DNA of 35,470 nt from Lachnospiraceae bacterium (GTDB taxonomy: Bacteria > Bacillota > Clostridia > Lachnospirales > Lachnospiraceae): assembly GCA_022510625.1 (NCBI GenBank), contig JAFLTD010000025.1, positions 1 through 35,470 of the forward strand. The letters run 5' to 3'. The notes under the pieces are model-generated. The model saw only the letters and a list, made by a program, of their open reading frames with translations, ran no database searches and had not been told where the DNA came from. Positions 16,149 to 24,136 of this stretch are shown here, in pieces. Each line of letters begins with the position of its first letter. Position 1 is the first letter of the stretch. A program made the translations under genes and the position numbers.

Positions 16149-17642
16149 CTACGCAAAAGTGGCAAGCCCTTGTTGTATCATATCCACAACGGGCTGGGAA
16201 CTGATTCCGAGAATTACGTTCAATATGATAAAGGCGAGCAGCACGATTGCATAAACCGGCATATCCTTAAATGTAATGACCGAGTAGACACTGTTATCGA
16301 TCGGCGTATAGATACGGATCACCGTCTTCATGAAATAAATTGCGTTCAGGATCGTACTGATGCCGAGGACGATCAGTGCCGGCAGCATTTTCGCGTGATT
16401 CTGAACAGCAGCCTGTGAGAATAACAGTTTGCTGATAAATCCGGAAAAAAGAGGAACACCTACCATGGCGAGGGAGCCTACCGTGAAAGTGACGCCCGCC
16501 CACTTATTTCGATATCCCGAGCCGGTCAGTTCGATAAACGCCCGGCTTCCACCGGATACGTCCGTCAGTCCGATGGCAGCGATGAACAACAGGGACTTGG
16601 TAGCCGCATGGGACAGAATATGGAAGATGCTGGCAGTCATACCTGCCTGCGTGCCCATGCCGAACCCCATGTAGATATAGCCGATCTGTGCCACTGAGGA
16701 GAAGGCGATCATCCTGCGGATATCGTTCTCTTTGATAGCGCTGGTGGAACCGAAAATCATACCCATCAGACCGAACAGGAACAGTATGTCGATAATCCGC
16801 GTATCGTCGTACACATCTAAGCCGATAACGCGGTATATTATCTTAATCAGCAGGAAAATATATCCCTTGGATACCAGGCTGGAGAGCATGGCGGCGGAGG
16901 ATATAGTGGAATAACCGTACGCATCAGGAAGCCAGGCATGGAACGGGAACAGTGCGCTCTTGATACACAGACCTACCGACATCAGCACGATAGATACGAT
17001 CAGGGGAATCACGTAATCGCCGTCAGCCACAATCAGTGCCACGGACTCCTTGATATTGTTCATCAGCAGATGCCCGGTCAGATCGTAAAGCATGCACAGA
17101 CCCAGAAGCAGCATACCGGAACCCAGCAGACTCATGATCATATATCTGACAGCCGCCTCGATGGTGCGACCGTTCTGTCGGATCATAATAAGTCCGCATG
17201 CTGATATTGTGTTGATCTCCACGAACACATATGCCGTAAACATATCATTGGTGTAGACAAGCGCCAGCAGTGAACTTAACAATAAGTCTGTCAATACATA
17301 GTAGAGATGGAGCTTGTCTTCCTCGACTACCTCCATAAGCTTATGTCTGCCTCCGAAGAGGGATAACAGCATGATGATACAGAAGAACAGTGCCATCAGC
17401 GCTTCCAGTACACCGGCACGGATTTCATTGCCCCAGGGCGCGGGAAACGTACCCATCACATAGACGAAAGAATCGCCGAGAGCGAGGGTATAGATCAGTG
17501 TATATGCGCTCAATACCGTATTGATCGTAAGCAGGGCGGCATTGACCCACATAGCTGCCTTATCGCGCAGTCCGGAACTGATAATTCCGGCAAACAGACA
17601 CAGCATTATTGAGATGCAGGGAAAGTTCCGTACGAAATCCAT
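16149..17642 (-). CDS. mrpD: MrpD-like antiporter subunit (first copy)
   Basis: This 497-residue polytopic membrane protein is a homologue of MrpD/NuoN. It has the Glu of TAYVFVEINTIS, the Lys of GLCIKSALFPFHAWLPDAYG, SLVSKGYIFLLIK, IRRMIAFSSVAQIGYIYMG, HAATKSLLFIAA and GFISKLLF. Its ATG overlaps the mrpC stop codon by one base (TAATG), with GGGAGGG just upstream. Its position directly after mrpC is that of mrpD in classical operons, hence the symbol. The loop WLPDAYGYSTISSAA departs from the WLPxAHPVAPAPAS of the second copy, so the three copies are old duplicates rather than recent ones. Confidence 0.87.
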   Translation of the reverse strand: MDFVRNFPCISIMLCLFAGIISSGLRDKAAMWVNAALLTINTVLSAYTLIYTLALGDSFVYVMGTFPAPWGNEIRAGVLEALMALFFCIIMLLSLFGGRHKLMEVVEEDKLHLYYVLTDLLLSSLLALVYTNDMFTAYVFVEINTISACGLIMIRQNGRTIEAAVRYMIMSLLGSGMLLLGLCMLYDLTGHLLMNNIKESVALIVADGDYVIPLIVSIVLMSVGLCIKSALFPFHAWLPDAYGYSTISSAAMLSSLVSKGYIFLLIKIIYRVIGLDVYDDTRIIDILFLFGLMGMIFGSTSAIKENDIRRMIAFSSVAQIGYIYMGFGMGTQAGMTASIFHILSHAATKSLLFIAAIGLTDVSGGSRAFIELTGSGYRNKWAGVTFTVGSLAMVGVPLFSGFISKLLFSQAAVQNHAKMLPALIVLGISTILNAIYFMKTVIRIYTPIDNSVYSVITFKDMPVYAIVLLAFIILNVILGISSQPVVDMIQQGLATFA

Positions 17643-18016
17643 TACAATCCCTCCCTCTTCAGTCGCTTGGATATTTCATCCAGATCCAACGTGTGATAGC
17701 GTTGGAAGAGACGTATGGTCAACGACAGCATCAGAGCCGTCACGGATACGGACACAACGATACCGGTCAGCACCAGTCCGCTTGGAATCGGATTGATGTA
17801 GGCCTCCACACTCTGTACGCCGTCTGTGACAATAGGTGCCACACGTCCCGCGATATATCCTTTTTCCGCAAGGAAAAGATAAATCGCCGTGTCCATGATA
17901 TTCAGACCGATGATTTTTTTGATAAGATTAGGCTGCAGCAGAAGATTGCCGAACCCGATTCCGAACAGGATCATGGCAACAGCCTCGCCGTAATTTGCAA
18001 ATAAGTTTGAGCCCAT
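17642..18016 (-). CDS. mrpC: MrpC/MnhC (NuoK-like) antiporter subunit
   Basis: This 124-residue protein has three hydrophobic segments, matching MrpC and the NuoK subunit of complex I. It begins MGSNLFANYGEAVAMILFGIG and contains LLQPNLIKKIIGLNIMDTAI, the typical NuoK-like helix region, and NPIPSGLVLTGIVVSVSVTA near the third helix. I place the start at 18016, where AGGAGG sits 8 bases upstream and directly follows the upstream stop. An open frame continues to 18085 but would overlap the mrpB-like gene by 68 bases. It overlaps mrpD by one base. Confidence 0.88.
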   Translation of the reverse strand: MGSNLFANYGEAVAMILFGIGFGNLLLQPNLIKKIIGLNIMDTAIYLFLAEKGYIAGRVAPIVTDGVQSVEAYINPIPSGLVLTGIVVSVSVTALMLSLTIRLFQRYHTLDLDEISKRLKREGL

Positions 18017-18017
18017 C

Positions 18018-18980
18018 TTACAAGCCTCCTCTTCTGAATAATGCGTAGAAAGCATACATGGTACATGCGACTTCAAGTCCCACACAGATGTTGATCGGCA
18101 GGATGATGCCGCTGCTTAATATATGCCCCGGGATGCCCAGCGGAATGTGGTTTTCGATCCCGTTTGCTCCGGTCATATAGAAGTAAGTGCCAATCAGACC
18201 GTACATACACAGAGCGGTAATTTTGGCTATCTTGTATACATGCTCGTCAAAGAATCTCTGTGTCCGCTTGAATCCGAATGCCGCAACATAGAGAATCAGT
18301 CCCGCTCCCATGATGGAGCCGCCGGAGAAACCACCGCCCGGAGACAGATGACCGTTCAAGATAATGTAAATACCGAAGATAAAGATAATCGGGCAGAGTA
18401 CAAACGCAACACCCTGAAGAATCGTGTCGTTTTTCGGCTCGAAGCGGCGGTCATTCATGGCAGCCTGTTTCTTCAGGATCGCATCGTCCACCATCAGCAT
18501 GATCATGACGCAGCATGTAGCGATAAACAGTACGTTGGTCTCACCGAAAGTATCAAATGCCCTGTAAGTCAGAATCATGCCGGACACAATATTGAGCGCC
18601 CCCGTCTCTTGCAGTCCCTGCTCGATATAGCGCTTAGAGACAACATTGTTGACGGGATTGGATGCATTGCCGTCGGGAGGCAGACAGGATACGGTTACCA
18701 ACAGTACAGCCACCAGCGCGATGCAGAATATAATCGCCATCGCTACATAGATGATATGAAATATCCGGGCGAACTTATTTTGTTCTTCATCGTAAACCTT
18801 GTCACGACGCATCTCTGCCTCGCGCATACGATCGATAATTGTCTCATGAGGCAGTACGGTTTCTTCCTGTACCTTCATCTCCACTTCCCCTACATAGGGG
18901 TCTTTGCTGCCTGACAGCCACCGGAAAAAGCGGAAAGCGAATGTTTTTTCATATTCTTCTCTCGATTTTGGTTTACTCAC
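18018..18980 (-). CDS. mrpB: Fused MbhE-like and MnhB-domain antiporter subunit
   Basis: This 320-residue membrane protein joins parts that are usually split. Residues 1-70 are a charged cytoplasmic extension. Residues about 70-165 resemble MbhE: one helix, then the loop SKRYIEQGLQETGALNIVSG and LTYRAFDTFGETNVLFIA. Residues about 180-320 are an MnhB domain: FGIYIILNGHLSPGGGFSGG is the family signature, and SSGIILPINICVGLEV follows. The start is the GTG at 18980, overlapping the upstream stop by 8 bases, with GAGGAGG about 9 bases before it. In classical Mrp the MbhE-like part sits at the end of MrpA, so the genes have been cut differently here. Confidence 0.85.
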   Translation of the reverse strand: MSKPKSREEYEKTFAFRFFRWLSGSKDPYVGEVEMKVQEETVLPHETIIDRMREAEMRRDKVYDEEQNKFARIFHIIYVAMAIIFCIALVAVLLVTVSCLPPDGNASNPVNNVVSKRYIEQGLQETGALNIVSGMILTYRAFDTFGETNVLFIATCCVMIMLMVDDAILKKQAAMNDRRFEPKNDTILQGVAFVLCPIIFIFGIYIILNGHLSPGGGFSGGSIMGAGLILYVAAFGFKRTQRFFDEHVYKIAKITALCMYGLIGTYFYMTGANGIENHIPLGIPGHILSSGIILPINICVGLEVACTMYAFYALFRRGGL

Positions 18981-19251
18981 TTTGACCCGCCTCCTCTTTA
19001 GGTTTATCCATCTCGATGCGGATCGCCTGAATCTTTTTCAATGTAGCAAAGAACAGAACGCTCGTCACACCTGCGCCTACTGCAGCCTCCGTGATTGCCA
19101 GATCGGGTGATTCCAGGCAAACCCAGAGAATGGACATCACCAGACTGTAGGACATATATATCAGAATAGAATTTAACAGGTTTTTGGAAAAACTGACAGA
19201 GACAGCACATACAATCAAGAAGCCCAACAAAATACATTGAAAAAGTGTCAT
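18973..19251 (-). CDS. DUF4040 (MbhD-like) antiporter subunit
   Basis: This 92-residue, three-helix membrane protein matches DUF4040, the MbhD-like part that in classical Mrp lies within the MrpA C-terminal region. Signatures are LNSILIYMSYSLVMSILWVC and SPDLAITEAAVGAGVTSVLF, where the Glu in the helix is conserved in NuoJ-like subunits. The ATG overlaps the mrpG stop by 4 bases (ATGA). The last 20 residues are charged and cytoplasmic. Its separate coding follows the archaeal Mbh order rather than the Bacillus Mrp order. Confidence 0.87.
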   Translation of the reverse strand: MTLFQCILLGFLIVCAVSVSFSKNLLNSILIYMSYSLVMSILWVCLESPDLAITEAAVGAGVTSVLFFATLKKIQAIRIEMDKPKEEAGQSE

Positions 19252-19661
19252 AATGCACCGCCTTTCGTTCTCGTATCACGATCCGGTTGTTTTGCCTTTG
19301 CATCTGATATCAGTTCTGCTTCCAATGACTTAAGATCCGTGTAAACTCTACAGTATGATTCCAAGTTCTCATTGGTTGCCACCTCCAGCCTCGAAAGGAC
19401 ATGTGACGACACCGGCGAGGCAAACCAGAGGAAAGCAATGATCAGTAACAGCTTCAGGGAAGTAAAGTTAATTCCTGAAAAAATGATAAGTCCAATCAGA
19501 CAGGATGCTATGCCGAGAGTATCGCCCATTGCCGCAGCATGCATTCTGTTCAGCGCATAGCGGAAGTGGAACACTCCGAATATTTCCGTAAAAAAGATTA
19601 CCAGACCGCAGACTAAGAATGCGCTTCCCGCGATCAGCCTGATCCAATCAAAAACTCCCAT
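19248..19661 (-). CDS. mrpG: MrpG/MnhG antiporter subunit
   Basis: This 137-residue protein has three membrane segments and the MrpG pattern: a first helix (IRLIAGSAFLVCGLVIFF), then FHFRYALNRMHAAAMGDTLG, where the R-x-H-A-A-x-x-D/G-T-x-G motif is characteristic, then the last helices ending with ASPVSSHVLSR. A cytoplasmic tail of about 50 residues extends past the usual family end. The ATG at 19661 has GGAGG 8 bases upstream and overlaps the mrpF end by 14 bases. A frame running up to 19721 lies inside mrpF and is unlikely to be used. Confidence 0.87.
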   Translation of the reverse strand: MGVFDWIRLIAGSAFLVCGLVIFFTEIFGVFHFRYALNRMHAAAMGDTLGIASCLIGLIIFSGINFTSLKLLLIIAFLWFASPVSSHVLSRLEVATNENLESYCRVYTDLKSLEAELISDAKAKQPDRDTRTKGGAL

Positions 19662-19980
19662 CGGACATACCTCCTTCGTCTTCGGAATCCTGATCCTGCG
19701 GCGCCTGCCGCCCTTCCTCATAGATACCGATATATACTTTCGAGAGAATGACTACCGCAAGGAAGCTGATCATGGCGTAGACCAGACCGACATCCACCAG
19801 ATAGCCCTCGTTTAACATGAGTGCAAGCACGGAAATCATGACCATGACCATGGTGCCCATCATGTTCACCGCCATGAGACGGTCTGCAATGCGGGGTCCC
19901 TTGATGGCGCGGATCAGACAGGCAAACAGCATGACCGCCAATATGAGAAGTACTGTAATGTAGACATAATGGTATATCAT
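19648..19980 (-). CDS. mrpF: MrpF/MnhF antiporter subunit
   Basis: This 110-residue protein has three membrane segments. The family signature CLIRAIKGPRIADRLMAVNM lies between helices one and two, and the third helix contains GLVYAMISFLAVVILSKVYI. The C-terminal 20 residues are acidic and cytoplasmic. AAAGGA is 9 bases before the ATG at 19980. It lies 45 bases after mrpE and overlaps mrpG. The length is slightly above the usual 90-95 residues because of the acidic tail. Confidence 0.88.
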   Translation of the reverse strand: MIYHYVYITVLLILAVMLFACLIRAIKGPRIADRLMAVNMMGTMVMVMISVLALMLNEGYLVDVGLVYAMISFLAVVILSKVYIGIYEEGRQAPQDQDSEDEGGMSDGSF

Positions 19981-20025
19981 AGTAATGCATCCTTTATTTG
20001 CGAATGTGGTTCTGAAAAGTTACAG

Positions 20026-20490
20026 TTATTTTATATTTTCAATTCTTTCAAGCAGCTTCACGAAAATGGATGAGTCGATACCTTGCGCCAAGTCCTTGTC
20101 CAGACAGTGTACAACATATTCATTGTCCTTCAGGCTGACAGTAATGGTGCCCGGGGTCAGCGTGATGGAATTGGCGAGGAGGACCCTCGCAAAAGTGGAG
20201 TTTAGCGTTGTTGTAAAATGGATGACTGCCGGCTCAAAGTGATATTTTGCAGAGTAGATCATCTGAAAAACCGTAATGTTTGCCTTGAGAATTTCCTTGA
20301 TAAGCACAAAGACATAGTGGAGCATCAGGAAGAATCTCTTGCACATGATCAGGTCATTTCTGGGTTTGTAGTCCATAAATTTGCATATAAACCAGTACAT
20401 CGCGCCCGCGATCACCAGCCCGAATGTAGCGATTTCCAAGGTAAACTGCCCATTGAATATGATCCATATCAGAAAAAATATCACATACAT
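20026..20490 (-). CDS. mrpE: MrpE/MnhE antiporter subunit, first gene of the operon
   Basis: This 154-residue protein starts with two membrane segments (FFLIWIIFNGQFTLE and FGLVIAGAMYWF), followed by a cytoplasmic part. The family signature LLANSITLTPGTITVSL is clear, as is the preceding HYVFVLIKEILKANITVFQMI. GGAGGG lies 9 bases before the ATG. It is the promoter-proximal gene: a TTGACT/TATAAT promoter lies about 60 bases upstream. MrpE is needed for assembly or full activity in classical Mrp; that is family knowledge and was not tested here. Confidence 0.9.
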   Translation of the reverse strand: MYVIFFLIWIIFNGQFTLEIATFGLVIAGAMYWFICKFMDYKPRNDLIMCKRFFLMLHYVFVLIKEILKANITVFQMIYSAKYHFEPAVIHFTTTLNSTFARVLLANSITLTPGTITVSLKDNEYVVHCLDKDLAQGIDSSIFVKLLERIENIK

Positions 20491-20551
20491 ATCAGGTGTC
20501 CCTCCAAAAAGTTCCTACCTATTAAAATGTTGAAACTTGTTAATCGTTGAA

Positions 20552-20579
20552 ATTATATACCTTTAACAGAAAAAGTCAA
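20552..20579 (-). promoter_or_regulatory. Strong sigma-A-type promoter of the antiporter operon
   Basis: Read on the minus strand, TTGACT (20579-20574) and TATAAT (20557-20552) are 16 bases apart. Transcription would start near 20545, leaving a leader of about 55 bases before mrpE. No clear operator or riboswitch was seen around it. It is the only good promoter for the roughly 9.5-kb operon, whose internal gaps are at most about 51 bases. Confidence 0.7.
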
Positions 20580-20671
20580 GGGGTTTATGTGATAAGAAAA
20601 CGTAAAAAATAATGAAAAAGCCCGTTTATAAGATACGCTTTGCGAACTCGATAAAATATGGACAAAAGTGG

Positions 20672-20699
20672 TTGACAAATCTGCAAGGAATGATAAGAT
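20672..20699 (+). promoter_or_regulatory. Promoter of the trans-sulfuration genes
   Basis: TTGACA (20672-20677) is followed after 16 bases by TAAGAT (20694-20699). The start would be near 20706, giving a leader of about 45 bases. It is divergent from the antiporter promoter, with about 90 bases between the two -35 boxes. The leader is too short for a SAM riboswitch or T-box, and none was seen. Confidence 0.5.
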
Positions 20700-20750
20700 A
20701 AAAATAATTCCCATATGATTAATAGGAATATGTAAAAACGGAGGAATAAC

Positions 20751-21896
20751 ATGAGCTATCAGACAGATACCGTGTGTGTTCACGGACAAGGAAGCAGGGA
20801 GGCAATTGAGAGTACCGGCGCTATCAGTTTCCCGATTTATCAGACGGCGGCTTACGCTCATCCCGGTGTGGGACGAAGTACGGGATACGACTATAACAGG
20901 GTACAGAACCCTACGAGGAAAGAGGTCGAGCGGATCGTGACGGATTTGGAACACGGTGTGGATACGATTTCCTTTGCCACCGGTATGGCTGCAGTCAGTG
21001 CATTTATGGAGTTGTTTGCGCCAGGGGACCATGTGGTGGCGACGGATGACTTGTATGGCGGCGTGATCAGACAGTTCCGCAAGGTGAATGAAAAGAACGG
21101 TATGCAGTTTACCTATGTGGACACATCGGATTTACAGGCTCTGGAGAATGCGATACAGGAGAACACGAAACTGATCTATATAGAAACACCCACAAATCCG
21201 ATGATGCAGGTTACGGATATCAGAGCCGTCAGTGGGATTGCAAAGAAGCATAACTGCCTTCTGGCAGTGGATAATACATTTTTAACGCCATATTTTCAGA
21301 ATCCTCTGGATTTAGGTGCGGATGTTGTGATTCACAGCGCTACGAAATATTTGGAGGGACACAACGACACGTTGGGCGGTTTTTTTGTGACAGGCAATGC
21401 AGAGATTGCCGAGAGAATGCGGGAGATGGTCAAGACTACGGGGGCGTGCCTTGCACCCTTTGATGCATGGCTGATTTTAAGGGGTATAAAGACCTTGTCC
21501 GTACGGATGGAGAAACACCAGGAGAACGCGCTGGCCATCGCACAGTGGCTTACCGGACAGCCCAAGGTGAAGGAAGTTTTTTATACCGGTCTGAAGGATC
21601 ATCCCGGATATGCCATGACGCAGAAGCAGTGCCGGGGATATGGCGGTATGCTGACCTTCCATGTGGATTCACAGGAAACTGCGCACAGGGTGCTGGAGCG
21701 GGTGAGGCTGATTAAGTTTGCGGAAAGTCTGGGAGGTACGGAGAGTCTGATGACTTATCCCTTTACGCAGACGCACGCCGATGTGCCGGATGAGAAGAGA
21801 CGTGCTAACGGTATCGACGAGACAACGCTGCGAATGTCCGTGGGTATCGAGAATGTCAAGGATCTGATTGCGGATCTGGAGCAGGCGCTGGCGTAG
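20751..21896 (+). CDS. Trans-sulfuration PLP enzyme (cystathionine gamma-synthase/beta-lyase family)
   Basis: This 381-residue enzyme belongs to the Cys/Met metabolism PLP family. Signatures are SFPIYQTAAYAH, YDYNRVQNPTR, FATGMAAVSA, the PLP-contacting ETPTNPMMQVTD and VDNTF, and the Schiff-base lysine in HSATKYLEGHNDTLGG. The end has AESLGGTESLMTYPFTQTH and RMSVGIENVKDLI. The length is typical. GGAGGA is 6 bases before the ATG. Members include MetB, MetC, MccB and O-acetylhomoserine enzymes; sequence reading alone does not separate them. A MalY/PatB-type lyase gene follows 11 bases later, so the pair probably acts in methionine/cysteine interconversion, with this protein the likelier synthase. 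Confidence 0.85.
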   Translation: MSYQTDTVCVHGQGSREAIESTGAISFPIYQTAAYAHPGVGRSTGYDYNRVQNPTRKEVERIVTDLEHGVDTISFATGMAAVSAFMELFAPGDHVVATDDLYGGVIRQFRKVNEKNGMQFTYVDTSDLQALENAIQENTKLIYIETPTNPMMQVTDIRAVSGIAKKHNCLLAVDNTFLTPYFQNPLDLGADVVIHSATKYLEGHNDTLGGFFVTGNAEIAERMREMVKTTGACLAPFDAWLILRGIKTLSVRMEKHQENALAIAQWLTGQPKVKEVFYTGLKDHPGYAMTQKQCRGYGGMLTFHVDSQETAHRVLERVRLIKFAESLGGTESLMTYPFTQTHADVPDEKRRANGIDETTLRMSVGIENVKDLIADLEQALA

Positions 21897-21907
21897 CGGA
21901 GGTGGGA

Positions 21908-23089
21908 ATGAAATACAATTTTGACGAAATTATAGACAGAAGAAACAGCGATTGTTTAAAATATGACTTTGCCGTAGAGAGAGGTAAACCAGCGGATGTG
22001 CTGCCGCTCTGGGTCGCGGATATGGACTTTCGGACGGCTCCGGGAATCATTGAGCGGGCGGTGGCGGACGCGGAGTTCGGCATCTACGGATACACGGAGA
22101 GTAAGGACGACTATTTCCGGGCGGTTGCCGCGTGGTATGAGAATTATTTTGACTGGAAGGTAGAGCAGAAATGGCTGGTCAAGACGCCGGGTATTGTCTT
22201 TGCCATCGGTATTGCGATTCAGGCATTGACGAAAGAGGGCGATGCGGTGATGATTCAGCAGCCCGTTTACTATCCTTTCAGCGAGGTGATCAAAGATAAC
22301 GACAGAACCTTGGTGAACAATGAGTTGGTGTTGAAAGGCGGACACTACGAAATTGATTTCGAAGATTTTGAGGAAAAGATCGTTCGGAATCATGTAAAGC
22401 TTTTTGTGCTGTGCAGCCCGCATAATCCTGTGGGAAGAGTCTGGACTGCCAGCGAACTTCGCAGGATGGGAGAGATCTGCCTGCGGTATGACGTAAAAGT
22501 GGTCAGCGATGAGATTCATAGTGATTTCGTCTATGAGGGAAGAAAACATTATGTATTCTCGACAGTAGACCCTGCGTTTGAGGACATCAGTATTATCTGT
22601 ACGGCGCCGAGCAAGACGTTCAATCTGGCGGGATTGCAGGTTTCCAATATTTTCATTCCCAATGTACAGATTCGAAAGGCGTTCAAAAGGCAGATGTCGG
22701 CAGCAGGATACAGTCAGGTCAACATGATCGGACTTCATGCCTGTCAGGCGGCATATGAGACGGGCAGAGAATGGCTGGAAGAGTTGAAGGTCTATTTGAA
22801 GGGCAATCTGGATTTTGCCAGAGAGTATCTGGAAGAGAATTTACCGCAGATTAAGTTGATCGAGCCGGAGGGAACTTATCTGATATGGCTTGATTGTCGT
22901 GCACTCGGTCTTTCGGAAGAGAAGTTGGAACATCTGATTGTCCATGAGGCGAAGCTGTGGCTGGACAGCGGTGCAATTTTCGGTGAAGTTGGAGAAGGAT
23001 TCGAGCGTATCAACATAGCGTGCCCGAGGGCGGTGTTGAAGGAGGCGCTGGAGAGATTACATAGAGCTGTTAAAAAGGAAATGAGTTGA
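21908..23089 (+). CDS. MalY/PatB-family C-S lyase (probable cystathionine beta-lyase)
   Basis: This 393-residue class I aminotransferase-fold PLP enzyme starts with the MalY/PatB pattern (FDEIIDRRNSDCLKYD, LPLWVADMDF). PLP-binding parts are SPHNPVGRVW, VVSDEIHSDFVY and the lysine in TAPSKTFNLAGLQVSN. Such enzymes cleave cystathionine or cysteine to a thiol, pyruvate and ammonia. I place the start at 21908, 5 bases after GGAGG-T; a GTG at 21902 lies within that ribosome site. It is 11 bases after the MetB/MetC-like gene, so they share an operon. Its stop codon lies inside the loop of the terminator that follows. Confidence 0.88.
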   Translation: MKYNFDEIIDRRNSDCLKYDFAVERGKPADVLPLWVADMDFRTAPGIIERAVADAEFGIYGYTESKDDYFRAVAAWYENYFDWKVEQKWLVKTPGIVFAIGIAIQALTKEGDAVMIQQPVYYPFSEVIKDNDRTLVNNELVLKGGHYEIDFEDFEEKIVRNHVKLFVLCSPHNPVGRVWTASELRRMGEICLRYDVKVVSDEIHSDFVYEGRKHYVFSTVDPAFEDISIICTAPSKTFNLAGLQVSNIFIPNVQIRKAFKRQMSAAGYSQVNMIGLHACQAAYETGREWLEELKVYLKGNLDFAREYLEENLPQIKLIEPEGTYLIWLDCRALGLSEEKLEHLIVHEAKLWLDSGAIFGEVGEGFERINIACPRAVLKEALERLHRAVKKEMS

Positions 23090-23107
23090 AAGACTCATTT
23101 CTTTTTT
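23072..23107 (+). terminator. Rho-independent terminator overlapping the MalY-like stop codon
   Basis: GAAATGAGT (23078-23086) pairs with ACTCATTTC (23093-23101) around a six-base loop. The A-run before it and T6 after it extend the stem. The TGA stop of the upstream gene (23087-23089) sits in the loop. It ends the trans-sulfuration operon. Confidence 0.75.
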
Positions 23108-23115
23108 GATATACT
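23086..23115 (+). promoter_or_regulatory. Candidate promoter for the PanE-like gene, embedded in the terminator
   Basis: TTGAAA (23086-23091) and TATACT (23110-23115) are 18 bases apart. A start near 23122 would leave about 27 bases before the ATG at 23149. The -35 box coincides with the loop of the preceding terminator. The spacing is one base over the ideal, so this is a moderate candidate. Confidence 0.4.
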
Positions 23116-23148
23116 AACAGTAATAATTTATTATCGGAGGAAAGAGCA

Positions 23149-24069
23149 ATGAAATATTTAGTGATCGGCGCGGGCGGAACAGGCGGCAGCATAGGTGCAT
23201 ATATGACAGAGGCAGGAAAAGATGTGACACTTATTGCCAGAGGTGAGCACCTTAAGAAGATGCAGGAGCAGGGTCTTCAGATGGAGACTACGAAAAAGGG
23301 CAATTATACCGTGAATCCGATTAAGGCGAAAGATATGGAGCACTATGATGAGCAGCCTGACATTATTTTTGTCTGCGTCAAGGGCTATTCGCTGGAGGAT
23401 ACGATTCCTTTTATCCGCCGTGTCGCGAAAGAGAATACCATTGTGATTCCGATTTTGAATATTTACGGAACCGGCAGCAAGATGCAAGAACAATTACCGG
23501 AACTGCTTGTGACGGATGGATGTATCTATATCGCGGGTGAGATTAAGGAGCCGGGAACGATTTTGTTACGCGGAGATATTTTCCGAATTGTATATGGCGT
23601 GAGAGATCCGCAGGAAATCAGACCGGAGTTATTTACGGTAGCGCAGGATCTTAAAGATAGCGGAATCGAGGGCGTGCTGTCGGATAATATCAGACGGGAC
23701 GCGCTGCAGAAATTTGCATATGTTTCGCCGATGGCAGCGTGCGGATTATATTATCATGTATCTGCCGGAGAAGTGCAGAAGACAGGAGAGCCGAGGGACA
23801 CTTTTGTCAAGCTGATGAAAGAGGTTGACGCATTGGCGGTGGCGATGGGCGTGCCGTTCTTAGTGGATATTGTGACGACTAATCTGCAGATTCTGGACAC
23901 ACTAAACCCGGAAGCCAGCACTTCCATGCAGCGAGATGTCTACGCCGGCAAAGCATCTGAGATAGACGGTCTGATCTATGAAGTGGTGCGGATGGGACAG
24001 CGTTACGGGGTGCCTACGCCGACTTATGAGATGATAGCGGACAAAGCGCGGGCAGACGGGCTGGCATAG
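23149..24069 (+). CDS. 2-dehydropantoate 2-reductase (PanE/ApbA) family protein
   Basis: This 306-residue NADPH-dependent reductase-type protein begins with the cofactor motif YLVIGAGGTGGSIGAYM and TLIARGEHL. The C-terminal helical domain carries RRDALQKFAYVSPMAACG, where the Lys is in the place of the catalytic Lys of PanE, and later ASTSMQRDVYAGKASEIDGL, matching the S-S/T-M-x-x-D family motif. The family includes true ketopantoate reductases of pantothenate synthesis and many paralogues of unknown substrate. No pan genes are nearby, so the substrate is left open. CGGAGGAAAG precedes the ATG. Confidence 0.82.
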   Translation: MKYLVIGAGGTGGSIGAYMTEAGKDVTLIARGEHLKKMQEQGLQMETTKKGNYTVNPIKAKDMEHYDEQPDIIFVCVKGYSLEDTIPFIRRVAKENTIVIPILNIYGTGSKMQEQLPELLVTDGCIYIAGEIKEPGTILLRGDIFRIVYGVRDPQEIRPELFTVAQDLKDSGIEGVLSDNIRRDALQKFAYVSPMAACGLYYHVSAGEVQKTGEPRDTFVKLMKEVDALAVAMGVPFLVDIVTTNLQILDTLNPEASTSMQRDVYAGKASEIDGLIYEVVRMGQRYGVPTPTYEMIADKARADGLA

Positions 24070-24136
24070 ACGGAGCACGTCATATGTATGGCAAAGTGCG
24101 GAAGCGGTTGCCACGGGTAGGAGGAATAACTAAGAT

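Noticed and set aside
10945-20490. Membrane-bound hydrogenase or complex I
   Set aside because: Subunit order is like Mbh, but no protein with NiFe or iron-sulfur cysteine motifs (MbhJ-N, NuoB/C/D/I-like) is in or next to the operon.
20491-20750. Riboswitch or T-box before the trans-sulfuration genes
   Set aside because: The predicted leader is only about 45 bases, with no conserved riboswitch core or T-box sequence.
23106-23134. Alternative promoter TTGATA-17-TATTAT before the PanE-like gene
   Set aside because: Boxes and spacing are good, but the start would fall near 23141, inside or after the ribosome site, leaving no usable leader.
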